The notes: a model not told the origin generated them from the letters alone. A DNA stretch of 64,000 bases from Heloderma charlesbogerti (GCA_026122225.1 JANEZZ010000522.1:310001-374000); one strand, 5' to 3'; positions 1-13,800 are shown, numbered from the stretch's first letter. A program made the numbers and translations.

Positions 1-162
1 AAACAAAAGAAGTAGTGATGGAACTTGTCTGGCACTCAAACAAGTTACAGGACTGTATACTGACTTAAATTAGGCCATGTAGAAGAGAGCACATTTGAGT
101 TCAGCCCAATGCACATTTCTGCACTACTGAGTAACTACAACTAGTCTGTCCAGTGTTCCTGA

Positions 163-182
163 TTATCTACGGTTATCTACGG
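163..182. repeat. Perfect tandem duplication of TTATCTACGG
   Basis: The ten-base unit occurs twice head to tail. Otherwise 1-357 shows nothing recognisable. Confidence 0.7.
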
Positions 183-396
183 TAAGAGCTTCCAGATAAG
201 AAACTGCGGCTTCCAGGGCACTTGGAGACCCATCATCTCTACTTAAGCACTGGGAATAAAGAACCAAATATAGATGTGCCTACGCAAGTAATACTGTTCT
301 TGGATTTTGTTTTGTATTGATATATTGAGTTTTCTCATGGACAAAGAATAACATTTACTACTACTATGCGAACCACCACCACCACCACACAAATAG

Positions 397-606
397 AAAA
401 TCAAATACCCGATTCCTAACGCTCACAAATGTGTGCATGTACAACGTGCATACAAGAAACAGGTTTTTTATTTGGAATGCATGTTGGGTACTATTACTAC
501 TACATGTATCAAAAATCAAATAACTGATTCATAATACTTACTGGTCCATGCACAAAGTGCATACAACGAACAGGTGTTTTTTTTAAAGTCTGGAATGCAC
601 GTTGGT
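397..606. repeat. Diverged two-unit tandem duplication
   Basis: Unit 1 (397-487) and unit 2 (511-606) share the order AAATCAAATA, TGATTC/CGATTC, GTGCATACAA, GAACAGGT with a T run, and GGAATGCA-GTTGG. Spacing is about 114 bp. The preceding ACC repeat (372-388) and TACTACTA-like strings suggest the unit once began further upstream. Confidence 0.7.
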
Positions 607-1306
607 TCATTTCTATTCCTCATAGCGACGTTCAGGGTGACTTAAGCCCTCTTCAGGCATTTAGTGCCTGTGGGTACTGAACACGTGAAGGGGTAGAGAG
701 AGCACGCACGTGGGCTAGCCCCGCCCCTTGCACGCCAACGGGCATAGCGGGCACAGCCCCACGCTGGTGCGTGTTTGCCACTAGCTTGAAGTAAGCTTAT
801 GCAAATACTGATGTACGCGCGCTGAGGGCTCTGCGTAGGCACCCGACCCCGTGTCAACACGCGTTGCCACCCCTGCGGAGAGCCAGCACGTGCAACTGTG
901 CTCCCGCAGGCCCCGTCCTGATACTGAACACGTGGCGACAGGGGGCGTGGGCGTCCAGGGGCGGGGTTGGAGGGAGCAGTCTCTCTCTACCCCCTTCGAA
1001 AGGCCGGGTCTTGCGAGAACACAACGTCCGAACGGGGCTTTTCTGTTGACGCCGTATAGGTGGAGAGCCCGGTCCGCTACCGTCACAGGTAGACGCGCAG
1101 AGTCGGAACGCTGCTTCGCTTTCGGAGGCGGGGGAGATTAGCTTCCCAGTGCATGCCGCCAGGGGGCGCCTGTTGACCCGGAGTCCCTCGGCGGGGCGGG
1201 GCGGGCGTCGCTTCGGCGCGGGCGGGAGGAGGAGCCGCGCCTGCAGAGGTCCGGAGAGGCTCCTTTCGCGGCGTCTTCAGACGCGCCGGATCGCCCTCTG
1301 CTCGGC

Positions 1307-1369
1307 ATGCGCGCTCCGCGATTTCGCCCTGCCTGGCTGCCTGGGGCTCTGCTCGTCCCAGGCCTCTAA
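1307..1369 (+). other. Upstream ORF in the NFKBIE leader (20 codons)
   Basis: An ATG at 1307 opens a 20-codon frame that ends with TAA at 1367-1369, 79 bases before the main ATG and in another frame. A second, 7-codon frame starts at 1153 (stop at 1174-1176). Whether either is in the mRNA depends on the unknown start site. If it is, it could lower translation of IkappaB epsilon. Confidence 0.4.
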
Positions 1370-1448
1370 ACGCCTGGCCGGAGCCGAGCTTCTCCTTGGC
1401 CGCTCGTTTGGAGGGAAGCCTCTCCGCTTCCTCCGTTGCTGCTGCACC

Positions 1449-1852
1449 ATGTCGGGGACTCGGAGCTCCGACGCGAAGAAAGAGGCGCAGGTGGACGGCG
1501 GCGGCGGCTTGTTCCTGGAAGAAGGGCAGTGCGACTCCGGCATCGGCTCGATCCGTTCCCTGCAGGGGCAGCTGGGCGAAGGCGAGCCCCGACTGCCGGC
1601 AGCCCGAGAGGTCCCGTTGGACAAGGGCCCCGATCCGCCGTGCATAGGCAAGGAGGGAGCAGCAGACACGGGCGAGAGGCTGGATTCTAGCTATGGCTCT
1701 TCGTCCCTCGTCGAGTCCTTAGCAGGGTTGGAAGGAGACACCTCTGAGCCCCAAAACGAGGAGGTGAAGGGAGGCGAAGAAGCAGAAGCTGAGGAAGGAC
1801 TCAGGCAGCAGCTGCGGGAGACTTTCGCTTTCGTATTCGAGGACGGCGACAC
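1449..1852 (+). CDS. NFKBIE: NFKBIE coding exon 1 (N-terminal regulatory region)
   Basis: Encodes residues 1-134 and two bases of codon 135. It is acidic and Ser/Gly-rich. It holds the degron CDSGIGS (residues 28-34), a second Ser-rich patch DSSYGSSSL matching a conserved IkappaB epsilon segment, and the start of ankyrin repeat 1 (EDGDT). It ends at AC|GTGAGT. Its base composition is CpG-rich, unlike the later exons. Confidence 0.94.
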
Positions 1853-4800
1853 GTGAGTGGCCCCAATGCGTTCTCACGGGCTGATGAAGGCTAACCTACA
1901 CGTTACGTGTCCTTGCGTGGTTCTTTGTCCCAGCCCTGTGTCTTAAGGAACAGCATCCCTGGGAGGCCGGGAACGTGACAGGAAGTGTGCCTTTTTGGAA
2001 AGGGAAGAGAAGCCTGCTCAACCCTTTCCCTGCCACTTATTTGTGCAGTCAGCCTTACCCTCTCCCCGCAGTCACATATGAATGCGCACTTTCTGTGTGC
2101 CGGGGAATACCGGGAGGATGTGGGGGAAAGGATGTGACTTTACTAATCGGGTTGACATTTCAGAACTTAAAGGGGTGCCGTAGATACCTCATGTTCTCTA
2201 AAATGAAGATAGGCCGTTGTCTATACAGGCCATCATGTCTCAGAATTTGGGTAGGCCCTCGGAATGAGGGAGAACTCTGCCGCTTCGCACTGTGTCAAAG
2301 CACGTTTCGTAGATTGCCGTCATACTCACTGCGGAGAGCCTGGCCCGGACGTATATGATGAAGTCAAACACACATCTTTTGTTTCTTGCACATTTTCCAT
2401 TCCTATAAAGCCGCCCTCCCCAATCTGATGCCCTCCAGAGGTGTTGGACTCCAACTCCCATAATTCCCAGCCAGCATGGCTGGAGGGCATCATATTGGGG
2501 AAGGCTTCTTTATAGGAAGACAAATAAGAAAAGTTAATGCAGGATGCAGTTAGGATCTGGAAGAGATTTTGGGAGGAGGGGGGTTTTGTGGGGCCTGTGT
2601 TATTCCTCCCCTCACAACCTCCCATGGATGGACTTAGCTCCAGGGTTAGGGTCCTTTTGTACTTTGGTGGGAATTGTTCAGTTGCATATTCATAGGATGG
2701 ATAGTTTGGCTGTGTAAGCTTCCCTATGGCTTGGAGCCACTAGTGTCCACCTTTTTAATGACTTCATTCACACAACAGACTTATGGAGCAGGCAGGAAGG
2801 AGGAGGCAAGGGGCTCAGAATGAATTGCCAAAGCTGCCTGAAGAGCTGAGGTCTGACGGGCAAAGGGCTGGATGTGCCTGATCTCGGAAGCTAAGCAGGG
2901 TCAGCCCTGGTTAGTACTTGGATGGGAGACCACCTAGGAATCAGGCATCCTGCATTGAGCAGGGGGCTGGACTTGATGGTCTTGTAGGCCCCTTCCAATC
3001 CTATGGTTCTATGACCCCAAATCATTCCCTTGGATCACTTCAGCTTTCTCATAAGTGAGATGTCTGTGGAGCCTCTGAAAACAGTTCCAAAGCTATCTGA
3101 GCATTGAGGACGCTTGCTGGCAAACTGCTCTGGTTCCATGCTTATGCTCCTAAACGAAACAAAATGCTTTTCACCTCCCTGATTTTTTTAAAAAAGGAGA
3201 GGTGAAATCAAGGCATCCAGTTTCGTTATCCATCACCTCTCTGAGCCGTTGAGGCTTTTTATAGCCTCCTTTGTAGGTCTACAGTGGGGGTGACTCCGAT
3301 TAGTTTAGTACTGTGAAAAGCCAACATCTTAATCCCACATGACTCCTACTTCTCTGATGTGGTACTACTAATTTCTCTCATGACCTCGTTCTGAAGCATC
3401 TGTTCCAAGTGAATGGCTTTTTTGTTTTTTGTTTTTCTGTAGCTTTTGGCTAACTGTTTTTCCAGTGGGGCGGTTACATGTAAAATGTATATTTGGAGGG
3501 GGGGGGTCCTTTCTTATCATGGAGGAAGCATAGTCTTCACTCTGCTCTTTGGTGCCATAAGCACTGTGCTGTCACAGGCCCCTTACTTCCTCCTCCTCCT
3601 GCGCCCCTGATGAGCCTCTTCTCCTTTTCCCAGCCTGCCTGTGCTTCCACTTTCCTCCCTGACATTGGTGATCTAAATAACTAGACATGACGGCAGCATG
3701 ACCTGTGTGCCAAGATTATATGAAGTGGCAGAGTAGGGACAGCTTTGGAGAAGGTGCTGTGTTGGGTGTGGGTTTGCCTCACTACTGCTTTTCTCCCCCA
3801 AGCCCTTTGCCCTGAACTGCTTTTCTCCTGGATAGGTTGGGAGAGCAAATGGAGGGGAGCTGGAGCAGGGGAAAAGCTGAGGGAAGAAGAAGGGTTCTGC
3901 TGCCTCCTTTCTGCCTTCCCCCTTTCTGCAGCGCTTCCTCCCCCTGCTTTATAATTGTTTGGCGGCAACCTGTGTTCCAAAGCACAGACCTTCCGCCATC
4001 GTGCCTAGTGACTGGCTCATTGCTTTACTGGCCATGCCAACCTGCTGCCATGCTTCTGTAGCTGTGGAGGAAGAACTCTCCTTTTGAAACAGAGAGTGGG
4101 GAAAGACCTCTGACCTAACCAAAGATTTGCTTGGGGTAGTGATGGGGAGGTAAGAATGGGTAAGGTCCTTCTCCTCTCACTTCTTGGTCTCTTCTAGTTT
4201 GGAGGCCTGGGTGGGAGCAGTAGGAGGGGGCTGTCCTCCAGGCAGGGTCACTGCGAGGCACTTTAGAGAGCTGTCCTGTGGTCCCTGGGCAAGTGTCCCA
4301 GGGACCATAGGATGGCTCAGAAAACCCCTTCCAAGGTCGGAGACTGCTCTCCAATCTCAGAAGGGGGAGTCGGAGATTTGAACCCCTGCACCTTCACAGC
4401 TGGTGCGAAGAGAACCATGCTGGCTGCCTCTCCAAGGTCGGAAAATCTGTCTTGGAGAGGGGGAAAAGGGGGCATGTTGGTGGGCGGGGAGGAGAGGAGA
4501 CTGGAGAGGCCAGGATACGATTTATCCTGAGCCGCCTCCAGCCTCCTTCCCTCCCTCTCTGAAGCGCCCTTGCTAGATGGGCTGAAAAGCCCATCTGGCG
4601 AAATACTCGGAGGATGGGGAGGCAAAGATTGCCTCTGCCACTCCTGCTGCCCTGCTGGCTTCAGCCTGGCAGGGAATAGGGATCTCGGAAGCCTCTGAGT
4701 TCAGGGGCTTCCATGTAGCGAGGGTGCAGTCCATAGAATTGTACCCTAAACTATTGGGGACCTAGGTCCACAGGACACAGATCTGCATAAAATGTGCACA

Positions 4801-7800
4801 TGCTAATTTATATCTCCAGATGCTCATGTAGAAATAATGACTAAGATTTATTCAAATATCACAGAAGGCAAAGCCAGCCAGTTGTTTTCTCATCCAAATC
4901 ACCTCACATCAAAGCTAAGAAAAAAAAAACTTCCATTGGCTGGCTTGGGCTGATGGGAGTTGCAGTCCAACAACATCTGAAGGGCCACACGCTCTCCACC
5001 CCTGCCCTAGGCAGTGACAACAACTGGTACAGTATGGCAGGAGTCCAATGATAAAGACATGCTGATCCCCCAAATGTTGGGCACTTGAATTCGGAGCCTG
5101 CAGGTGGAAAGATTGGGGAGTCCAGTAGCATTAGCCTTAATCTCTTCCCAGCACCATGCAGATTCCTCCTGTGTGATGAATAATTTGTGTGAACCTGAAA
5201 GGCTGTATGTGCTGTCAAGAACAAAGTTAGTTTATTCAAGCCTATCACCTCTTCTTTGTTTCTCCTTTCTCTGAAGGAGCAGGCCCTGGCCTCGTGTCCT
5301 CAGGCTGAGACTGCCCTGTGGGGCAAATTGGGATTCTTTTATTTAAAAGCGAAATTCTCTATTTCTCAGCAGACTCCACTGGGCAATATCACTTCCTTGT
5401 AACAATTCTAATTATGAAAGAACAGAAGGTTGTGGCTTCAGATTTCTGCTTCCTGTTCTTTTTACAGCTGCCATAGTGCGATTGGAGCTGGTTCTGGAGA
5501 GAATCCGTGTCCTGGTCCCCCATGTCTTCTGATCACTCTAAAGGGGGGCAGCTGTGTTAGCTACATGCAGCTAAACACACACACAGGACTAGTTCACACA
5601 TACGTACAATGTCAAGTGAAGATGTCCATGTATGAATTGCAAATCCCAGATAGAATTTTCCTATACCTCCAGTGTAAATACTTCATATTCGTATTATTTT
5701 TATTTAAAATATTCTTAGGCTGCCTTTTAGGGTTATGTCCTCATAAGGTGACTTCCACTATATAAATATAGAATCACAATAAAACACAACTATGCAGCAT
5801 AAAAGACAGCAGTAAGAATCAATACCAATAAAATAGAAGCAAAAGAACAACAACAATAGATAACAACACCTGATCTGCACAATATCATTAAAGCAAATAA
5901 AATAGGTCAGCACCAGATCAATTAGCAGCAGCAAAATAGACTTATAAAGCTAAAGCAATTTGGGATAAACAGGCCTTTTGGGTATGATGCTATGTATGTT
6001 TAAACGTGCATAGGATTGCACTCTTAATGTCTGTCTTGCAGTGGTGGGGCCATATGAATTTCTGTTGGAGTTCCATAAATGTGGGGCCACTGCGGTCAAG
6101 GCCCCCTCTCTCATGCCAGCCAACCTAATTGCATGCACCACCACATAAGTAGGCCTCTGAAGATTATCTCTAAGGGCAGGCAAGTGTGTATGTAGTGCTT
6201 TAAGTACCATGGGATGGGGGTAGGACAATGCTGAAGCAGGTGTAGCATTGTCCTGGGGTCTCTAGACATTTCTATGACTATGATGGCACAAAAATGGAAT
6301 CTGGGTTTCTGTTGCAGGATCTGTCAGAACATGCAGGATCCTTAAAGCAAACTTTCTAGTCCTCATGATCCCAGTTGCAATTCAAAAACATATAAATGCT
6401 CTCTTTTTATTTATGAGATGTATACGTCTTCCATCACAAAGGTGGCCAAAAGCTGCAGAACAGAAATGTGTGTTTTTCTATGGTGTTATAGTTTATCCAC
6501 CTCTTCACATAGTTCTTCAGGCTCTTTCCTTTGGTTCTGCACACATATTTGCTCTCCAGTCACACATTTGTTCCTTCCCCCTTGCTTGATTCCTGTCCAA
6601 ATGTTCTGATTCTCCAACCCTCACTATTTCACTTGGGGAATAAACTCGAAGAATTAAATAGCTGTATGTACATTTGAGTAATTTGTATAATGTTCTTCTG
6701 AATGCAAAATTTTTGGATGGGTTTCTGGACCCAGATAATCCAGATTTCCTGGAAGTGAAGCTGTTATGTCACATTCTGCCTGTAGTCCATCCGTGTGGCT
6801 GTCTGTATTGACTCCAGCTACTTACAAGGCCTTCTGAACTGCTAAAACTTTAGTCCTTTAAAATCTTACACTGGGCTTTCTTGCAATAGAATTTCTGTCC
6901 CAAGGAGAATGGGTTGGTTCCAGTTGTGCAGCACAGAACACAAGGAGCCAGTGTGATATAGTGGGTTGGAGTGATGGATTGGACCTGGAGAGACCTGGGT
7001 TCAAGTCCCCACTTGGCCATGAAGCTCATTGGGTGACTTTGGGCCAGTCACTGACTCTTGGCCCAACCTAAGGGCCGCCTTGGGCTCCTTGGAGGAAAAG
7101 GGATATAAATGTAACAAATAAAATCAAATAACCCCTCTTTGGGTGTGACTCCTAATGCATGAAGCATTTGATAGCAAGTATAGTGGGGATTCTCCTTACT
7201 TATGATGAAGTCTCTGCAGGGAGCAGGGAGGGGTGGAAGAGAGACTGCTGTGAAGTCAGAAAATAGGAAGGTCAGTGAGTTGACCATTAGGCAGAGTGAG
7301 ACAGCTGATTTTGGGCCTTATGAAAGGCCAGCACATCGTTGTTTTTTTATTGTATTTCTACTCCCAGGGATAGGCGCTTGTGGGATTTTCTGCCTCAAGT
7401 GCAAAAATAACTTGGTCAGCCTTGGGTTCTGTGCATTTTGACTTGGGGTGAGGGGCACCATTTGTTGTTCCTCAGGCAGATAAATGTCTTGGGCCAGCCC
7501 TGGGAAAAGATAACAGTGGCCTCTGAAATCCCATTGACGAGCACATCTTCTAATCTGGCTGATCTCTCCTGTTCCTAAAGAGTGATCCAGAACACTATTT
7601 GAATATGGCTGCCATTTTGCTTTGCTTCACGCAAAGGGATTGACCTTGTAGCCTTTGTTTAGTGAAGCATGGGATTCCCCTCTCCTCCCGCCCCAGCGTG
7701 AATTGCAGTCACAGAAACTGTGTGGAAACTATTGTAGCTATTTTGGTAGCATCTTATGTGTGTGGGAGGGGGAGGCAGCAGGGAAGCCTTATTTTGTGGC

Positions 7801-10800
7801 ATGTGGTTAGTGCCATTCGCTCTCCTGACTGATGGGAAGACACGTGTCAGTGACTTCTAGACTGTTTGTTGAATAGAGATGCGAAGTTCAGTAAGTTTAT
7901 TTAAATCTTGTCTTGTGGGGGATGGGTTACTCTTCACAGGTGATGTCTGTAGGTGAGCAATAGTTAAAGCTGCTTAAGATTTCCTGCAATGCCTGGAACA
8001 ACTAAATCAGCCTTCCCCAACCTCCAGATGTGCTGGACTGCAACTCCCACCATCTTCCAGCCAGTGTGCTGGGATGGTGGGAAGTGTAGTCCAACACATC
8101 TGGAGGGCATCAGATTGGGGGAGGCTGATGTAGCTTTTGAGGATGCTCGTACTCAAGTCTAAGTCAAACTTTTTGGGTCAGGAAGCTGATAGCTTTGTAC
8201 AGTAGAGCGGAAAGCTTTCATTGATTAGACCATTAAAAACCTCCTTAATCAACCAAAAAGGCAACCCAGTATAACTGGGCAATGCACTTTTTTTTAAGTT
8301 AAATTTTTTTAGTCTGAATACTAGATGACAGGCACCATCTTAGATGAGACTCAGGAGGGAATGTCTCTTCTAAGAAATGCCTGCTGCAACATATACCCAT
8401 TCATTTGGCCAGGTTTGCACACAAAGGCTGGGTTCGGACAATCAGTGGGGGCAACAATGCAGCATCGGTTGTTTTCCCTGCCCTTGTGTGTGCCAGTTGC
8501 GCAACCGGGGTTACCCTAATTACCCATGCTGCATCGCAGGTTGCCATGTCATCTGAACCTGGCGTGTGGTGCGGTGCAGGCATAGTGGCTTTTTACCCAC
8601 CCTACAGCCCCTACTGCAATCCATGGGTTGTAGGGTGGGTGAAAAGTTACTATGCCTGTGCTGGGTTTGGAGGACAAGGCAAGGCATAATGTGGCGGGTA
8701 ATTAGGGTAATCCTGGTTGTGTGACTGGCATGCGCAGAGATGGGGGAAACAACTGACACTGCGTTGTTTCCCCTGCTGATTGTCCAAACCCAGCCAATGA
8801 CAACCCAGGGCTTAAAAAAAAACACCACCTGGATTATCAGGAATGAGCCAACATACTAGTCACTGTGGGTTGAGTGTTCCTACTTGGCTCCTCTTTCCAG
8901 TGGGGGTGGCAAAGCAAGCCAAGGAGGCTAAACAACTCTGGGTTCCCAGTCTGGCTTGTGGGGGTGGGGGGTGGGAGAGAAGTCAGAATTACAGGTTTGG
9001 ATGTTATGCTAATAGTTATTTAGCAGCTCCCTCAGGCAGCAGAATGTCCTGACTAGCACTCCACAAACGACAGTTTAAAAACAAAGCATTATATTGTTGT
9101 AGTCATATGCAAATGGATTCAGATCTAATCAATTGATGAATATTACAATTAACTTCCCTGAGTAAGATTTCTTTAGTGGGGTGATGGCCCTCTTGCTCAG
9201 TGATGGACCTCAAGCAAACTTTACACACCTGATTCCTTTACTTACAGTGGAGCTGGTGTAGAAAAACCAGCCCCAGTGAAGCATGGCAGTTAAGGTTATA
9301 TTCATGACTGAGATGATGGTTATTATCTTCAGAGAATCCTATGTGGCTTCTCTAGCATAGTTCCCAAGTTAGGCTTATGGTGCATCCTGGAAAGGTTTGT
9401 AGTATATATTTTGGGTTATTCTGGAATTTATAATCTTTTTAGTGGAGAAAATGCTGGATTTTGTCCTATGTCTAATTTATTTTAAGTATTTTAAGTATTT
9501 TTATGTCACTCCTCAGCTAAACAGGCTCCCAGAATGGCTTACATATAATCAGTTAAGCAAGACAGCCCCTTCCTGCAGGCTTACAATCTAAAAAGACACA
9601 ACAAACAACGAAAAAGGAACGGGGAGGGAGTGGGGGAAAACCATTCTTATAGCAGGGTTGGTGGAATAGCCCTGGTCTCCCTCTCATCTCCCTCAGTACT
9701 GCCTGCTGGAATGGCTGCTGGTGGTTATAGTTGAGGGAGGAGGAGCCTTTATGAGGGAGTTCTTCAGCAGGGCCGGTGGAATGGCCCTGCTCCCTCTCTC
9801 GGAAGCCACTTACTGTATGCCACGCAAGAAGTTTAGCAAGTGAGAAAGACAGAGGGGTTCTTAAGACTCTACCATGTGCTGATAGTGAGGGGGTTGCTCT
9901 GCTGGCCACATCTCCAGCACTAGCTGCATGTTTGGCAGCCATGTGAAGGAGCCTTTGGACCAATCCGAATTTGCTATCATGGGAAAGAGTCTTAGGGGCA
10001 TGCTTAGGGCCTCTTCACACAGCTGCCAAACCTGCACGTGTGTGTGGTGTGCCAGGAATGAAGCTGTCCAGTACGATCCCCTCACACATGCTTTTAATGC
10101 CTAAGGGGAGAGTTAGATAAACCACCTGCCACAGGTTTTCACACAATTAATCTATTTTCTCGCCTGTGCAGGAGGCTGATTCAGCATTCATAATGCACAG
10201 GATAATTCGTGTATATCCCCTCTGTTTGGAGGAGGGTGTAAAAAGGCAAGTTGCCACTAATCTTTCTTTATGAAACAAGATGTGAAAGTGGGGTACTCTA
10301 AAGATGAAGGCTTCAGAAAACCATCTTGACATTTTCAAGAGAAGGGCCAAAAGCCCCATTGCGTAAGTGTTAACTAAATAGTTTAATCAGGCTTTCCAAG
10401 GCCTAATGTGTAAAATCTTGATTCCTGTCTTCTAGTCCACAGTGAGTATGCATGGCCTTTGAACTTAAGATCCCAAATCTCTGCTATCATTTAGAAGACT
10501 CTTCTGACCCCACGGCTTCTATCATTAAACATGCAATACCTTGATAACCACAAGGCAAGGGCCTTCCTAGTTTTCATGCTTTTTTAAAAAAAAACCTTCA
10601 TGATTTTTAAATGCATTATCTTAGTTTTTATCTTCTGGTTTTGTACAGGTTGGAGCCTGTGTCACTAAATTCAGTGGCAGTTATTTTAGATGCACGTGCT
10701 TCATTTCAGACATCCATGGATCATAGAAGCTGAACTGGAAGGAGTATTTGCTGTGTGTTCAATACACAGAAGCTGCAGTAGGCAAATCTGTGGGTACCAG

Positions 10801-13800
10801 AAACTACAGAAAATCCCAATTTTTATTTATTGAGCACACTGCCAGCTTATACTCAATTTGCTTTTCAAACAATAAAACACTAATAATGCATAAAATTATG
10901 AAAGCACACTTTTAAAAGGGAAGGAAAGATACTGACAGAAAACTTAATAGTGACATCCCTAGAAGTACCCCCCCTTCACCTAAAAATAAAGCCTGGTCTA
11001 CACATGCAGCAAAATGAGGTGGTGGAATCCTGAGGCGGTAGAGAGGATTGTACCACTTGAGATTGCAGGTGGGGGATGCCAGTTTTGAATGGTCTTGCAT
11101 GTAAAAAAAAAATCCCTGCAAGAAAAGCTAGCACATCAGCCAAACCTCCTCCCTGTTGTGCTAGTTTTCTACTTAGTAGGGAGTTTTTCCCCATACAGAA
11201 GTATTAAAAACTATGGTCCTCAGAAGTGGTACTGTTCATTCTACCACCTCATTTGCTGCATGCTTAGGCCAAGGTGAAAAGGGAGGAATTGAGATTAATA
11301 TTGTAGGGAGAGGGAAAAGCTTATACTATGGGATCTGCTACATCAAAGGGATGATCATCTGCCTACTTAAGTTAGATGGTGAGATTCCCAGACTGCAGGA
11401 GGTGCCTATGTGGGAAAACATAACAGCTTGTATGAATAAGGAATCTGCAGGATTTTAATCTAAATACTTTAGCCCCTCCTTACATATCCAGCAATATGCA
11501 GATGTGCCCAGAAACATCTGTAATTCCCTTTTACAGTGATTGGACCTGCCATTCCTTAGAATAAACCCAAGTAGAAGTAGTCACCTGCAAATTACTATTT
11601 TAAATTGGTTAAATTTATATCCCGCTGTTTTTCCAGGGAGCTCAAAACAAAGTATGATTCTGGCCCAGTCTATCTTAAGGAGCGCCTCCAACAACACCAG
11701 GGACGCCGCTCAACGAGATCGGCCTTGGTAGGCCTTCTGTCTCTCCCATCAGCCAGGACAGCAAGGCTGGTGAGGACTAGGGAGAGGGCCTTTTCTGTGG
11801 TGGCCCCCACTCTATGGAATTCCCTCCCTAGTGACCTCCGCCATGCCCCCTCTTTGATGAGCTTCCGCCAGGCTTTAAAAACCTTGCTGTTCAGGCAGGC
11901 ATTTCGGGTGGGTTAGGGATTTTTAGAGCGGTGTTGTTTTGTTATGTTTTTTGTTGTTGTTCAGTTGGTTGTCTAAATTTGTTATTAGTATCGTACGCCG
12001 CCTAAAGTGGCCGGGTAGCTGGACAGATGGGCAGCTAATAAATCAAATAAATTAATAAATAAAAGTACACAAAGTTATCCCATCATTTGCCCTATCACAA
12101 CAGCCCTGAGAGGTAGGTTATGGTGGGAATGCATGACTGACCCAAGATCATCCAGTGGGCTTCATGGTTTAATCAGGGTTTGAACCCAGGTTTTCTTGGC
12201 CCATGTCCAGCACTCTAATCACTACCCACACTGACAGTCATGCCTGTATTGTAATTTAATTATTAGTGGATAAAATATGTGTTCTCGCAGACATATTGCT
12301 CAGTAGGGCGGTCTCCTGGTTTTTATGATGTGCCTGGGCAATGGGATGGAGGAGGGTATACAGGTGCCCCCTGTTACAGTTGTTGCAGATAGAGGGAGGT
12401 CTGGTGCTGACTGGGTGGGACCATCCAGTTAAGGGGAAGACATCTAAGAGATATCCCTTCATGTGATTGTCCCCTGCTACCAACAGGACATGGACCTGAC
12501 CTCTGGCCTAGAGGTGCTGCTTGTTAAGGCCACGTTGGTGCATAATATGATAGCTGTTATCCATGATTTAATTGTGAATTAAGGGACCAACCTGGCATAT
12601 GTCACCAAGACTTGGCTGGATGAGCTGAGCAGAGTTGGCTGTCCCAGCTCTGTCCACCTGAGTGTGTAAGTGCAGGACCAACATAGGCTGGAGAGTAGCG
12701 GAAGGGGTTTCTGTCATCTGTAAGCAGGGCTGGTATCAAGGATAGCATGGTTGGGCACTTGGGGGCCCACATCCCAACAGGGGCCCACTGAAAAGAACCC
12801 CCTGGAGTTGCTCCCCTGTCTGGAATTGGGTGGTGGTGGTTCTGGGACCCCATTGTCATGGTCAGTCAACTTCTTGGTGAAGTTTAGATTGACAGTTGGT
12901 GTTCTCCTATATAGGGGTGGTTGACTGATTAAGATGGTCTGCCCCCCAGGAGACTTATGGAATCTGAGGGATTCTTGAATGCTTGAGAGTTTCTAGCCTC
13001 TCTATAGAATAGTGAAATGGCTTGTGGGATAGAGATGTACAATTTCTGGAAATTTTGATGCCATGGAAAAAAACTGGGTTTTTTCCTCCCCTCTCTCTCA
13101 GTAAAAAGGGAAATTTTAGGAAAGTATGCAGTACTTATTTTTTTAGCGCTCTTTACAGATTTAAAGTCACTTTGTTACTTTTTGTTGTTGTTTATTCGGT
13201 CAGTCGCTTCCGACTCTTCGTGACTTCATGGACCGGCCCACACTAGAGTTTCCTGTCAGCTGTCACCACCCCCAGCTCCCCCAAGGTCGAGTCTGTCACC
13301 TTCAGGATATCATCCATCCATCTTGCCCTTGGTCGGCCCCTCTTCCTTTTGCCTTCCACTTTCCCTAGCATCAGCATCTTTTCCAGGGTGTCCTGTCTTC
13401 TCATTATGTGGCCAAAGTACTTCAGTTTTGCCTTTAATATTCCCTCAAGTGAGCAGTCTGGCTTTATTTCCTGGAGTATGGACTGGTTTGATCTTCTTGC
13501 AGTCCGAGGCACTCTCAGAATTTTCCTCCAGCACCACAGTTCAAAAGCATCTATCTACCATAAAATGTATTATGTATATCTTGGTTGGCTCATAAAATTA
13601 TCATTAAAATTAAAAGCATTTAAAAGTAAAAGTACTTAGTAAATTTGCAGTTGTTGCCGAAAAAACTATACTTTTATATTCAATAGACCAAACATGATAA
13701 TTTTATGAGGAAACCGTTATATATGATACTTTTTTGGAACTTCAGCAAGTAGTCCCTGAAACATCTGAATACTCCCAGAAGCCAGAAAAAGCAGAAGGAT

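Larger units (their letters stand above)
700..1870 (+). promoter_or_regulatory. NFKBIE: CpG island, promoter and 5' leader of NFKBIE
   Basis: GC-rich and CpG-dense sequence surrounds the first exon, in contrast to AT-richer DNA on both sides. It has GC boxes (CCCGCCCC near 720, GGGGCGGGG near 958 and 1190-1200) and several CACGTG E-boxes (for example near 680, 704 and 928), but no clear TATA box. An octamer ATGCAAAT is at 799-806. The exact start site cannot be seen. Part of 618-1086 could itself derive from a repeat, because the string ACTGAACACGTG occurs twice (near 675 and 922). Confidence 0.75.

Noticed and set aside
1034..1043. kappaB site GGGGCTTTTC in the NFKBIE promoter
   Set aside because: It lacks the final CC-type half site, one mismatch from consensus; too common by chance to list as a feature.
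2875..2946. A 5S rRNA gene
   Set aside because: Only the internal-promoter half is present and it runs into a SINE body and CR1-like tail.
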